NCBI GenBank assembly: GCA_023213315.1
Contig: JAKCPI010006182.1
Span: 248,001-312,000, forward strand
Length of the DNA stretch: 64,000 nt
Direction of reading: 5' to 3'
Source: Euborellia annulipes
Lineage: Eukaryota > Arthropoda > Insecta > Dermaptera > Anisolabididae
This document shows positions 45,801 to 56,124 of this stretch, piece after piece. A model generated the notes under the pieces. That model searched no databases and was not told where the DNA came from. It saw only the letters and a list, made by a program, of their open reading frames with translations. A program made the position numbers and the translations under genes. Positions within the stretch are counted from its first letter, which is position 1. Each line of letters starts with the position of its first letter.

Positions 45801-47571
45801 TGCTTGATACAAATCAACAGCCACAACTACAATAATAATAAATTATATACATAAAGAAAGAACTTATATTGATATATATTAGTCGTGAAGAAGATTCATA
45901 CAATTTCTTAATTCAAATAGCCGACAAAAGATAGGGTGCCGCCGGGAGCCACCGATTTCTACTCAGTGTGCACTACGACTGGACATTGAGTTCAAATCGG
46001 TGAATCCGTGCTCCTGGAGGCACCCTAACTTTTGTCGGCTATTTAAATTAGTCCTAATAAATATTAAATTGTGCAAAATTAATTCCTTCAAATTACTTTA
46101 TTATTGGCAATTTTTAAAGATGCTTCCTTGAATCGTGATTCTTCCAATTTAAATAAATAAATATATAAAAAAAATATTATTACATAATTTATTATTTATT
46201 TTCAGCAAACTGGAATCCCACTAGAAGCTCATGGGCGTTTACAAATAAATTTAAAACTTCAAAAATACACAAGTTTCGAGTAAGTAAAAGAAATTCATCA
46301 ATAGTTTTTAATAAGTTTGGAAATTTATTTCTTTTGTGAATTTATGAATTTAACAACTTTCCATTCACTGTTGGCAAAGTTTATAAACATTTTTAGAATT
46401 TTATTAATATAATAAAGAGGAGGCTCGTGGCTAATCGGATAAGCTGCGAATAACGAATCTAGAGTTGCTATTCAACTCGGGTTCAAATCCCACTTTCCGT
46501 GAAAATTTTCAAACATTGCCAATGTCTCCTCCGTCTCTCTGTTATCGGAGTTTGTCTCTGTTGAGAGATGGGCTAATAAAAATAATTAGAAAAACTTAGA
46601 TTGTTGTTGCAGACCAGTGGTGCGACTCCCAGCTGTACCTAACTTTTTTTGCTTATTTGAATTAATAAATATTCGTTTAGGTTGTTATTTCATCTATTCA
46701 TCTATTTTGATACCAAATTATCTTTTATGTCACATATTGACGATATTTGCAGATGTGCTCACAAGATGCTTGGTTTAGAAACACGTGTGATTTTTTCGAT
46801 CTTAATCCCATTATGGTGTTGTACCGACATTTAGTATATTTACCGGAATATATTACATTTACTATCTAAGCTAGAATACTGCGCATCGGTCCAATTCACC
46901 AGGTCCACATCGACAGAAATGGGATGATCCAGAAAAAACTTTCAAAATTTTTTTTTTTTTTATGATCCATGGACAAAAATTATCCCATTCCCCTATCCCT
47001 AATCAATTTCCCATACACCTTTGAGGACCACTAGAGGCTGCGATCTGTTTTATTTGCCTTTGACAAACAACTTTTTTAAAAAATCGCCTATGTGTCAAAT
47101 TTTTGACAGTAAATATTACGGGCTTGACCTTTTCTTCAAACCACTCAAGAGCTTGAAAGATATTCTGTACATGCCGGTACATAGTAATACTGTATAACAG
47201 TCTAACTTTAAGTTGTGCCATCATTTGTAACCTGCCCGTTTTACTGGCATTTGTTGCTGTACGTGCAGTTGAAATGATAAATAAATATTACCTAATAATA
47301 ATGTAAATTTAATTTCTAATATATTTTTTGTTTTAGTATGTTTAAATATCTACCTGATGAAATCTACATGCCCTCCTTCTGGTTTACACAACGAGCAGCT
47401 GTGGATGAAGATATGAGTACTTTGTTACGACTTCTTGTACTTCTACCAACGATAGGCCAAGCAACATTCTTCGGCATTGCTGGAATCGGAATTCTAATCG
47501 TGATCATCGGCATCATAATTACTGTAAGACGCGGCTGGGGTGATGCAAAAACTGATAGACTTCTGCACTAG
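38768..47571 (+). CDS. CD36/SCARB-family scavenger receptor, complete (8 exons)
   Basis: Exons 38768-38890, 40601-40776, 40838-40979, 42406-42615, 42687-42907, 44840-45131, 46206-46279, 47337-47571 join into 1473 nt (490 residues plus stop), with GT/AG junctions and consistent phases. The family binds lipids, lipoproteins or apoptotic ligands at the cell surface or in lysosomes, through a large ectodomain held by two membrane anchors. Visible here are a short N-terminal tail with CC (possible palmitoylation), TM 1 at about 11-32, FEERGPYIF at about 92-100, the cysteine cluster CSRVEG...IPDICT...HKCYCAEED...CQAAG...CKFNAPVFVS, FPHFYLADESY, then TM 2 at about 456-476 and a short basic tail RRGWGDAKTDRLLH. 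The length is normal for the family. Which subfamily (Croquemort, emp, SNMP or other) cannot be decided by eye. Start choice: the first ATG after an AG acceptor, followed at once by the expected tail. Confidence 0.93.
39480..40400. repeat. (AT)n microsatellites with two diverged copies of a hammerhead-like repeat
   Basis: (AT)n tracts at about 39515-39550, 39850-39880 and 39938-39962. Copy 1 (39560-39950) and diverged copy 2 (40140-40400) share aaaatggctccaaaaggag/aaaatggttccaaaaggag followed by (a)gccgaaacgtc. Copy 1 has a perfect 5-bp stem I (TACTC before, GAGTA after), but the usual CTGANGA is TTGAAAA. A short inverted 'aagataagttttctcggg' flanks the middle tract. All lie in intron 1 of the CD36-like gene. 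Confidence 0.6.
40601..40776 (+). CDS. CD36-like exon 2: start of ectodomain
   Basis: GSTSYNMWADLKIPMYLDIY matches the family W-x-x-P-x-x-x-x-x-Y/F region. It ends with EERGPYIF, a strongly conserved CD36 motif. Confidence 0.93.
40838..40979 (+). CDS. CD36-like exon 3: ectodomain
   Basis: KEHHLRTNIHWNDNNTITF then TWNFVPSLSGG and ending FINPIPI, the family F-x-P-x-x-S and N-x-P strand region. The preceding intron is 61 nt. Confidence 0.92.
41201..41847. mobile_element. hAT (Charlie-like) element with nested fold-back insertion
   Basis: The ends CAGGGGTGGCCAA and TTGGCCACCCCTG are typical of Charlie-type hAT elements, and gagggccgcgtat / gcgggccgc words lie inside both ends. No clear target duplication. 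The centre (about 41340-41770) is a palindrome with agataaaggcag-like arms and contains the hammerhead-like motif below. Confidence 0.7.
41652..41694 (+). ncRNA. hammerhead-ribozyme-like motif
   Basis: Stem I is ATGTC/GGCAT (5 bp with one G-U), followed by CTGATGA, stem II GGCC/GGCC, then CAAA in place of the catalytic GAAA, and ACGTC. The G-to-C change at the general-base guanine would be expected to abolish cleavage. Confidence 0.5.
41979..42260. mobile_element. hAT-type MITE with exact 8-bp target duplication
   Basis: The ends CAAGGGCGTCCACAGG and CTGCGGACGCCCATG are flanked by ttatatac on both sides (41971-41978, 42261-42268). 282 bp, with poly-G inside. Intron 3 of the CD36-like gene. 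Confidence 0.87.
42406..42615 (+). CDS. CD36-like exon 4: helical region of the ectodomain
   Basis: Phase 0 at both ends (70 codons). Helical LVDKMPDFLKLIFNSLMSKL region followed by TVADALFNGFDDKLLDL, matching the family V-x-D-x-L-F-x-G-Y/F-x-D motif. Acceptor ttaag at 42405. Confidence 0.92.
42687..42907 (+). CDS. CD36-like exon 5: ectodomain with first conserved cysteines
   Basis: ATYDGTFTMYTGSDD, then VLTRWNY, DCSRVEGTTGELWP and FIPDICT. All are standard family landmarks, including the first disulfide cysteines. Confidence 0.93.
42908..44390 (+). other. intron 5 of the CD36-like gene, left part
   Basis: AT-rich. The words tgatgcggaaagtgatg and ctttccgcatcacattt (43392 and 43700) are inverted and may mark an old fold-back element. 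No coding exon seen. Confidence 0.4.
44461..44493 (-). ncRNA. hammerhead-ribozyme-like motif, minus strand
   Basis: Reads CTGAAGA, stem II GGTTC/GAACC (5 bp), GAAA, CGTC. The stem I 3' strand (aattg) does not pair with the 5' strand (agct), so the fold is incomplete. Confidence 0.5.
44663..44706 (+). ncRNA. hammerhead-ribozyme-like motif, plus strand
   Basis: Stem I is CAGCT/AGCTG (5 bp), then CTGAAGA, stem II GGTTC/GACCC (one mismatch), GAAA, CGTC. The core bases are intact. The self-complementary ACGT would form stem III only in a dimer, as in short-stem-III hammerheads of Penelope-like elements. Confidence 0.6.
44840..45131 (+). CDS. CD36-like exon 6: cysteine-rich part of the ectodomain
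   Basis: Completes a Thr codon, then FRYFAS, HKCYCAEEDATC, CKFNAPVFVSFPHFYLADES and HEFYVGLEP. The cysteine spacing is that of CD36 proteins. Confidence 0.93.
45555..45812. repeat. palindromic repeat with about 75-nt arms
   Basis: The arms atcaagcaagggttgcgaaa and tttcgcaacccttgcttgat and the adjoining ctctaaatattttatttcg match in inverted order. CD36-like intron 6. Confidence 0.8.
45905..46060. repeat. short palindromic repeat
   Basis: aaatagccgacaaaagatag with gggtgccgccgggagc is mirrored by ctcctggaggcaccctaact then tttgtcggctattt. Noncoding, intron 6. Confidence 0.75.
46206..46279 (+). CDS. CD36-like exon 7: short ectodomain exon
   Basis: QTGIPLEAHGRLQINLKLQK is the conserved G-x-x-x-x-A-x-x-R-x-Q-x-N motif. 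It ends two bases into an Asp codon. Confidence 0.92.
46427..46590 (+). mobile_element. tRNA-derived SINE fragment
   Basis: The A-box-like GTGGCTAATCGGATAAGCTG and B-box-like GGGTTCAAATCCC are related to the head of the SINE at 11136. Its body differs. The target duplication is unclear. CD36-like intron 7. Confidence 0.65.
47337..47571 (+). CDS. CD36-like exon 8: second TM and C-terminus
   Basis: Reads MFKYLPDEIYMPSFWF and then the hydrophobic ATFFGIAGIGILIVIIGIII, followed by a 14-residue basic tail and TAG. An apparent ATG at the exon start is internal. Confidence 0.92.
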
Positions 47572-49327
47572 CTACACCAAAAATTTAACGTATCTTAGTC
47601 ATTTTGAGAAATACAAATTGATTCCTACTTTTATGATTCTAACAAAATTTTATTTTCAAACAACGAATTATTTTTACCAATTTTTTTTTAATTTAGACAA
47701 TCTTTAAATCATTGTTTATGAATCTCTCAAATCAAATATAATATTTTTATAAAACTTAACATGGAGAGACAAATCCTAGATGAACAAATATTTATAAAAT
47801 AATACGACCAAATTCTATTTCATTTATCATTTCTTAAATGTATGATTACTAATTTTATTAAATTAATGATAGTGAAGAAATTTAGGGAATTTTATTAAAC
47901 ACTCGCATCCGTTCCAAAATAGGATGTTAATGACTTTAAAATATTTGAGAGTTGCTGCAAAATTTGCATTTCTTGGGCATTTAGTATTTAATTCATATGT
48001 AGAGGATAAATTCATTTCTAATTTATTCTCATATAAAAAAGTAATCATACATTTAATTAATTTGATTTGAAATTCATTCAGGCCCCCCCCCCCTGATGGC
48101 TATAAAATAGTATTAATTAATTTTGGTCATTTTTTGAAATTATTTTCCAAATTGCATTGATTAAAATTTTATCCTAGAAAAATTTTTAATATTAACTTAT
48201 TTATTATAATTTTAAATTATTAAAATAAATGGCCAAGAAAACGAAAAACTAAAAAAAAACTACTAAAGGACGTCAATTAAAATTTTTTATTATTTTTTAT
48301 ACAACGAATTAATTTTTAAAATAATCTTTTATTATAAAAACTTTATTGTGCAGTTTATAAAAATCTAAGAGAATTTTTTACCATTCCATTATTAATATTT
48401 AATTTGCTTTAATGTTTATTTATTTTAATACAAATGCCGTTAAAGGTTAACAAACAAACCCCAGTGAATTTAGTTTTTTAATACTTAATATACGATATAA
48501 ATATATATATATTTAAGATATATAACTGTGGCGAACTGTGATATCTGATTTCAAAAAGTGTTTTCATAAAAACATGAACATAAATATAAATAGATGATGA
48601 TTTACAAAAGTTCGAATATATTGATTACATTATTATGTAATTTAAATTTAATTTAATTATTTCTTATATATACTTTAAGGTTGTCTGAAAGAAGTTTTAT
48701 TACATAAATAGGATTCTTTATTTCTTTTTTACGAATGTCCATATCGTTTTGATATGTACCTCCAAGTTTGTAGATTGCTCTATCCCGTTCAGTGCAGCTC
48801 TTGTATGTATTTTGAATGGGAAGTTGTTTATCTAAAAATATCAAGTGCGGATCCTGATCTGAAGGTCAGTCTAAAGGTCAGGAGGTTTGGAAAATTTTGT
48901 TAAGATTCACTTTTTATTTTTATCAGAATTCTTTTATAATTTTTATTTGACGTAAGTGTATAGCTGTTAATATGTAGTTTAAAGGTTTCTGGATTTCTCC
49001 AATGAACATGAAGCTAGTTTTTAGATTTATTTATTATTAATTAATGTGCCAGACGTTTGAATAATATAAATCATTATCTATTTATATTTACCGAAACGTC
49101 GTCCCTGGCAAATTAATTGATAATCAATAAATCGAAAATCTACTAGCTGCATTCTCATTGGAGAACTCTAGAAACTTTTAAACTTTAAAATTTTTCATAG
49201 ATTTAAGAATAATTTTGATTAGTTTTTAAATTTTGGACCCTAAAGAATTTTGATTCTAAACCCTCCTCTCTCAGATCCGCCCTCTGGCGTTGAAATATTG
49301 AAGTAAGAAATTATATATAAATTTATT
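47572..49327. other. 3' flank of the CD36-like gene, AT-rich
   Basis: No exon or complete repeat seen. AATAAA at about 48224 is a possible polyadenylation signal, though nearer variants cannot be excluded. 49040-49100 has tgccagacgttt / accgaaacgtcgtccctggc in inverted order, a small hammerhead-family relic. Confidence 0.4.
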
Positions 49328-49665
49328 ATTATGGGAGTTTTTAATTATAGACCACATTTTGTTATTAACTATTTATTAAAAATATAAATACTGTACAACT
49401 TTTCGACTTATTCTGCAGTCGTTATCAAGTACACTTGCTCCGACTCAAGTGAACTAACCTTTAAGGGACCGCTACGTGCATTTTATATACAATCTAGATG
49501 GCACTGACTTCGTATAAAAATGCACGTAACGGTTCCTTAGAGGTTAGTTTACTTGAGCTGGTACAAGCGCACAGTACTTTAAAATGACTGTAGAATAAGC
49601 AGTCGAAAATTTTTAATAAATAATTAATTCAAAATGAGGTCTATAATTGAAAACTTCCATAATAA
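49328..49665. repeat. fold-back repeat, complete-looking copy
   Basis: The ends ttatgggagtttttaattat and ttataattgaaaacttccat are inverted, and the inner arms acgtgcattttata / tgcacgtaac are inverted. 338 bp. Best copy of the 5028 / 11820 / 17735 family here. Confidence 0.75.
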
Positions 49666-50594
49666 TAATAATACAGACCACAAAAGCTTTATATATAAAT
49701 TTATTCAAAATATTTCTTTTAACCTGTCGAAACATGTTGGTGCTTCTTTTATAAATTATTTTTTTAAGCCCTTTCTTGAACATAGGCGTAGCCCGACAAG
49801 AAGACCTTTAGAAAGGCTTTGTAGTATATTATTTGGTCACAGTCTTTAAACTAGAATAAGTTAAATTTCAGGGACTCATGAGTAAAACTTTTTGCAAATT
49901 TAAGATAGACCAAGGGCTTTGTTTCCCCGCCTTTGACTAGACTCATGTTCATAAACTTTCATATAAATAAAAAAAATTTCTCAGTCATGAAAAAAAAAGA
50001 AAAATTTTAATTTATTTAATATTTTTCTTTTAAATATTGTTTTAGAATTGCATTCATAAACATCACTTCTCTTAGTCAAACCTTTGTAGTTTTATTTCAT
50101 TTTTTTTTTAAATCTAGTACTTAAAAAATAAATATTAAACATATCTTTCAAAATATAGGCAGAGTACTAATATAGATTTTCATACTAATTGATACTTACC
50201 TAATAATGAAATTGAGTGTCTTATAAATATAGAGCCTGTGATAATTCTCTTTCCATTAAAATATATATGTATGACCAAATCACTAAATATAAATATAATT
50301 GTTTAGTTTTATAATTATAAATAATGCCAATTTTTTTAGGAAGAAAAAATTTCTTATTAATTATCGCTAAGCAAGATTTTCTTTTTATAATTTAATTAGG
50401 TTTCTGTGCCATAAAAAATGTACTTTTCTCTGCTTTAGAGATTTTAATTATTTACTAGTCTAATATAATTTATAGTTTAGTTCAATGAAACTTAAGAAAT
50501 AAAATTTTATATCGTCTGTTCATTCTTCATACAGTTATTTCTATATTTATACAGTCGCATGAGGCAGACATTGCGACTAGTATTTATATATAAT
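49666..50594. other. AT-rich spacer
   Basis: Nothing recognised beyond A/T runs; the open frames here lack coding character. Confidence 0.35.
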
Positions 50595-50720
50595 CATAGG
50601 CGTCGGAACATTTTTTTCTCAGAGAGTGGGTGGCAATTTTTTAAGCTCTTTCGGCATATGAGGCTTGATAGAAAAGCTACGGAGCATCCCCCCCCCCCTC
50701 CCACAGTTCCGAAGCCTATG
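50595..50720. mobile_element. short hAT-like MITE
   Basis: The ends CATAGGCGTCGGAAC and GTTCCGAAGCCTATG are inverted and related to the 55635 and 59793 family. No matching target duplication (tatataat versus attaaaat). 126 bp. Confidence 0.6.
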
Positions 50721-51369
50721 ATTAAAATAGAAAGCTTTAATTTTAGGAATACTTTTTTTTTTTATTTACAATTTTTTTCATTATGTAATTATATTTTTCT
50801 TTTGGAAAAAATGTGTTCCTAAATAAATAGTATATTTTTAAATTTAAATTTATAAATTAATGTAAATCATTTCTAAAAAATGTGTACATAGATGATTTAT
50901 AAATGGTTTTAAAAATATTTAATAATTTATCTAAATTATCTTTTTCTCAAGAGAAAAGAATTTGTATTGCGGTGTTGTACATGTATAATGAAAGAGCTAA
51001 AAAGTGCGGAGATCTTCTCTTCTCTTTTAGCTCTCCTTAATTAAGGAGTCCATCTATCAGATGTGAATTGAATGCTGTTCATTAAGAGTTGACATAAAAT
51101 TTGGAATTTTTTATTTTTATTAAAATGTATTATTGTTGATTGATTAATTTTAATTTATAGGTATAAATCAAAACTAGGTTTTTGATATTATCTTGTATTT
51201 TATTTATAATTACTTATTAATCGCAAATATTTCGCAATCAAGTGCTTATAGACAGACCCCCCCCTCCCCCCTCCTCCTAACTATTTACGCCACTGAAACA
51301 AAAATGAATTATTAATAAGGATAAATAATTTTTTGTTTGTTATAAATTCTTAGATATAGGAGGCGTAGC

Positions 51370-51660
51370 AGCCAAGGAAATAAAAAAAAAATTTTTATTT
51401 AATTATATCGTTTCGGTCGCAAATCACGACCTTCATCAGGACGATTAATTGTTAATATACAAGATATAGATTATTATTTTGAAATGTCATTGTCAATTAT
51501 ACAATATATATTTAACGACAAATATATGAATGGCCTGCTCGCTTAGGGCTTCTTACATTCAATGACAATGATACCTGATGAAGGTCGTGATTTGCGACCG
51601 AAACGTCAACAATTAATAATTAAATAAAAGTTTTTTCAAAGTCTTCAGCCTCTTTTTATC
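51370..51660. repeat. palindromic repeat with two hammerhead-like motifs
   Basis: The minus-strand copy (51407-51439) has CTGATGA, a 5-bp stem II, GAAA, then CGAT instead of CGTC. The plus-strand copy (51575-51607) is listed separately. The outer arms, aattatttaattatatcg and ttaataattaaataaaag, are less perfect. Confidence 0.7.
51575..51607 (+). ncRNA. hammerhead-ribozyme-like motif with intact core
   Basis: CTGATGA, stem II GGTCG/CGACC (5 bp, 7-nt loop), GAAA, CGTC. All conserved core positions are present. The adjacent bases (gatac before, aacaa after) do not form stem I, so activity is doubtful. Confidence 0.55.
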
Positions 51661-52442
51661 GCTATTATAAATTTATAAATTTAAGCCATAACTTAATGAG
51701 CTTCCTTGCCTAGTTCAACAAAAAAATTTCATTTATAGACATCTGATTTACCAAAGAGAAAATTGTTAAGAAATGATTTTTATTTATTTATAAATATTTG
51801 TTTTTTATATCACAATTTGTTTCCGATGACAGTCGATTTAATTTTGTTTTAATATAGGCCTACAGTACACCAAAGGGAAGTAGGTAAATATTAACTAATT
51901 ATAGTTTATTCGAATTTGTCTTTAACTAAATTAGAGAAAGCTTCAATTTGCTTATTCTGAAAGAAATTTCAATTTGCATTTATTAAAATTAATAAAATTA
52001 AATCGAGGTCATTTAATTATGTATGTAAAGAAGGTTGTGATATTTCCAAAAAAGTATACTTATTTAAATAATTCTTTGGAGAACTATTTAAATAAACATG
52101 TTGACAATTATTTAATAAAAAAAATAATTAAATGAAAAACTTTTTTATTTTAATTATTTAATTTTCACAAAAAATGTATTCGAGTCTTTCGAATTCGGAG
52201 ATATATATTTTTTTTATTAGAAAAATTCAATTAAAAGGAATTACAGTTAAACTGTAGCTATTAGAACAAAGATCGCATATCACGGAGAGCTTGAGCTCAA
52301 CTACATGTAACATCGGCCTATCGAAATATTCGATTCCACGTTCTTACAATCCATTTATATATTATTTTTTATTTTCAAGTCAAAAGAAAAATGCCAAAAA
52401 TTTTAACGTATCCTTTTTGTTTTTTTTTTTCTTTAGCTGGTT

Positions 52443-52834
52443 GGCAGGCGCAACTGGGCTGGGGCGCAAAACAAAGGGGACCGACCTAGGTGTAAGCTGC
52501 ACGTGGTTTTTATTTACCAACATTTTAATCAGTGAGGCGCTATGGGGGAGGAGAAATCGCATCCGAGATTATCTTCTTCTTCTTTCTTTGCCATTATAAT
52601 TCCCGCGGTGCGGGGTCGGCGATAAAGGGTCTGGCAGAATGGGTATTTTGAGAATTTTAAGAACAGGTCGGCCCGTCACTCGGCCTGACGCCTGTTGAAA
52701 ATATAGAAGGAAGGGACAGACATGTAAAGAATAGAAGGACTGCCAGTTCCAGCTCGGGTAGCTCGTGGTCGCCATCCACGTCCCCATAAGATATGGGACC
52801 CTGAGCACGCCTCCGAGATTATATTGGTGGTAAA
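52443..52834. repeat. partial relative of the 53412 element
   Basis: gcgcaactgggctgggg, caaaacaaaggggaccgacc and agctgcacgtggtttttatt are shared with 53455-53525. The inverse (accacgtgcagctcacaac) follows the MITE at about 53214, so the element is folded around that MITE. Confidence 0.6.
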
Positions 52835-53203
52835 CAGTAGCGTAGCCAGGATTTCTGCTTGGGGGGGGGGGGCCAAAAGTTTTATTAGCACCCGGGGGGG
52901 GGGGGGGGAGAAACCCCCCTTCTCCAAGAAACTTAAAGTGGACAAATTTTAAAGAGAAATAAAAACAAATAAAATAAAAATTTTTTTTCTTGAAATAAAA
53001 AATAATTTTAATACAAAATTCGTAAATATTAGAGATTTTTTCAATTATTTATGTTTTTTTTTAGATTTTAGAATTTATGAGAGTTAATAAAATAATTATT
53101 TAAAAAAAAAATCATTAGGGAAAACAATAGGTATTATTTTGTTTTGGAGAAGGCTTTAGGGGGGCCCGGCCCCCTTGCCCCCCCCCCCCTGAATACGCCA
53201 CTG
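52835..53203. mobile_element. hAT-type MITE with exact 8-bp target duplication
   Basis: CAGTAGCGTAGCCAGG at the left and TACGCCACTG at the right, flanked by gtggtaaa on both sides (52827-52834, 53204-53211). Two long G-runs inside the left end, C-run inside the right end. 369 bp. Confidence 0.87.
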
Positions 53204-53411
53204 GTGGTAAAAAAAACCACGTGCAGCTCACAACTTAGAGGAAGGGGAGCGGAAATTTGCTTATTCAGGGGAGGGGGCAATTTAGAATTTGAAATATCAT
53301 TTTATATATTGTACAAAATTAGTAAATAGGGAGCACAATAACTTTAAAAAGGAGGGACTTGGCCCAAAAAGAGGTTAGGAGGGGGGGGGCGCAAGTGTTG
53401 TGTGTGTCTGT

Positions 53412-55240
53412 CAGGGCCGTAACGAGGGCGAGGCAAAACAGGCGCCCGCCACGGGCGCAACTGGGCTGGGGGCGCAAAACAAAGGGGACCGACCTAGTTG
53501 TGAGCTGCAAGCGGTTTTTATTTCTGTCATAATACAAAAGAACGATACTTGGTTGCCCCCTTTCCCTCACATGAGGTATAAAAAACAGTTAAGAATTAAA
53601 AAAAAAAGTGCAGGAGGTGGATTTGAACTCGCGAAGTTTGGTTATGGAGAATGGAAAAAAATATTTGATGACCAATTAACCGCTTGAGCCAAGCTTTGCT
53701 TAATTGCCATAGGGAAATATAAGCCATGTAAGAAACATGAAATAAAAGAAGTATTAAAAAAATGTTAATATTCCACATATGATATATATATATGATGATA
53801 TATATATATATTTTTCATTACTTTTTATGCGGATTAATAATTTATAATCAAAATGTCAATAACATGAATAGATTTCAAATAATTCAATGTGCAAACGTCA
53901 GATTGTTTATGCCTTGATGTAATTAAACCAAAAACTTTATCTAACATATGATACATGTCATTAATTCTTGAATTCCCCCCTGATTCCAGAGAACTAAAGC
54001 TTTTTTAATTATATGATCTAATTTGGGAGTTATTAGCGATCAAAGTTAAGTCTATTTTCGACCTTAATGACATGAATACTATATTATCGAAAAAGCTTAT
54101 TTAGCATTGTCTGATTAAAACCAAATTTTTACCAGAGATTTATAATTAAAAAATGAGTTTTTTTCTAAAGTTTCATTGAGATTGGTAAAGAAATAAATAA
54201 AATATTGACTATTTTGTAAATTGAGTTTTAGAATTTGGGATCCCGGTTGTGTAGAGAGAGCGATCTGTGAACCGGGTCTAGGCTTGAATCTGAGATCCCG
54301 AATTCTAAAACTCAATTTACAAAATAGTCAATATTTTATTTATTTCTTTACCAATCTCAATGAAACTTTAGAAAAAAAACTCATTTTTTAATTATAAATC
54401 TCTGGTAAAAATTTGGTTTTAATCAGACAATGCTAAATAAGCTTTTTCGATAATATAGTATTCATGTCATTAAGGTAGAAAATAGACTTAACTTTGATCG
54501 CCAATATCTCTAAAATTAGATCATATAATTAAAAGATGTTTAGTTATTTGAAATCAGGAGAAATTCAAGAACTAATAACATGTATCATATGTTAGATAGA
54601 CTTTTTGGTTTAATTACATAAAGGCATTCACAATGTGACGTTTGCCCATTGAATTATTTGAAAACTATTCATGTTATTGACATTTTGATTATAAATTATT
54701 AATCCGCATAAAAAGTAATGAAAAATGATATATCATATGTGGAATATTAACATTTTTTTAATACTTCTTTTATTTCATGTTTCTTACATGGCTTATATTT
54801 CCCTATAGCAATTAAGCAAAGCTTGGCTCAAGCGGTTAATTCGTCATTAAATATTTTTTTCCATTCTCCATAACCAAACTTCGCGAGTTCAAATCCACCT
54901 CCTGCACTTTTTTTTTAAATCATATTAACAATTTCCTTTTATTTTTAATGCTAACTTATAATTTCATTTATCTGTCATTATAACGAGAGAAAGGATTTGT
55001 GGAATATAAATTTTGGTAACCCCTATGTTTAGGGAATTTTGACAAATTTTTAAATAACTTTTTTTTATTAATGTTGGTATGAAGGCCACAATTTTAACCA
55101 ATTGCGCTGACTGGAGTTGGAGAACGAATCTGGAGGAGCAAATGAGCAGGGTTTCAGCAACTCAGGGAGTAATTTCATGCTAAAATTTGACAGCGCCGAG
55201 ACACTTGCCACAGACGCTTCATACCCTTGTTACGGCACTG
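53412..55240. mobile_element. 1.8-kb hAT element with exact 8-bp target duplication
   Basis: The ends CAGGGCCGTAACGAGGG and CCCTTGTTACGGCACTG are flanked by gtgtctgt on both sides (53404-53411, 55241-55248). The interior is dominated by the palindrome 53598-54917, and no transposase frame is visible. It is the largest hAT-ended unit with its own duplication here. Confidence 0.85.
53598..54917. repeat. 1.3-kb near-perfect palindrome with tRNA-like ends
   Basis: The arms of about 640 nt meet at a spacer near 54241-54300. The outer ends are inverted tRNA-like modules (plus strand 54817-54909: A-box-like TGGCTCAAGCGG, B-box-like GAGTTCAAATCC; the same at the left on the minus strand). No acceptor-stem match, so SINE-derived. 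Confidence 0.8.
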
Positions 55241-55249
55241 GTGTCTGTG

Positions 55250-55560
55250 AACAAAATATCTCATGAACCAAAAGAGCTATGAGGTTGAAATTTTATATTT
55301 AAGTTAGTTAGTTAAGGTGCTTATGGGGAACTAAATATAGGGAAAGTGAATGATTTCACACACAATTTTTTTCTTATTTTCGGTAATTTAAAGGTGCATT
55401 CTGTACTTGTTCACCAGAATATACATACAAATCAAATTTTTAAAATTGTATATTTAAAATAAAATTTAATTCCCAAAAAAAAAATATTTTTCTCAAATCA
55501 CGGGGAGGGGGAAGTAATTATCTCCTTTACTCCCCCTTCCCCCCTTGTATCCGCCCTTGA
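55250..55560. repeat. dispersed-repeat fragments and MITE end
   Basis: aacaaaatatctcatgaacc continues the family seen at 6745. Then come the words shared with 25560-25650 and the end gtatccgcccttg. Confidence 0.5.
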
Positions 55561-55634
55561 TATAGGCCTATTTAGTTTCCAATTTTCAATTCCTGGTATT
55601 TTAGAAAATATGAAATTTTTGAGATGATTACGGC

Positions 55635-56024
55635 CAGGGGCGCCGGAACGAATTTGAATCAGGGGGGGGCAAAAAAATTTTTTTAGAAAATTAAAATTAT
55701 TTAATATGTTCAAATAGTATAAAACAAAAACAAATCTACTATAAAGCTTTAAAAATTTTAAATAAAATCACAATTTTAATAAAATTAAAATTTAAAAAAA
55801 ATTTGCTAGTGATTTTATCAAAAATTTGGAAAAAAATGAATTTCTTACTAGCTATTTTAATTTTTTTTAATTTAGAAGATTTTATTTTTCAAAAGTTAAA
55901 ATATATCATTTTTAAAAATAAATGAAATAAAGAAGAAATTTTGCCCCCCTCTGCCCCCCTATAGGATGCCAGGGGGGCAATGTACCCTTGCCCCCCCCCC
56001 CCCCCCCCAGTTCCGGCGCCTATG
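55635..56024. mobile_element. hAT-type MITE with exact 8-bp target duplication
   Basis: CAGGGGCGCCGGAAC and GTTCCGGCGCCTATG, flanked by attacggc on both sides (55627-55634, 56025-56032). G-run inside the left end, about 18-nt C-run inside the right end. 390 bp. Sister copy at 59793. Confidence 0.88.
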
Positions 56025-56124
56025 ATTACGGCGCTACGAATTTCGTTTTTCAGTATTTTAATAGTAATCTGTGGTCTAATTGATCTTGAAATGTGTACTT
56101 AATTTAGAAAATATATTTTAAAAA

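Noticed and set aside
47003..47224. 73-codon minus-strand frame with protein-like composition
   Set aside because: No recognisable family, in an intron of the CD36-like gene, with stops in the continuing frame. Possibly an old transposon scrap, but not supported.
50595..50720. 8-bp target duplication for this MITE
   Set aside because: The flanks (tatataat, attaaaat) do not match well enough in AT-rich DNA.
54817..54909. Type II (Leu/Ser-like) tRNA gene
   Set aside because: A- and B-box-like words occur, but there is no 7-bp acceptor stem, and an inverted copy forms the other end of the palindrome.
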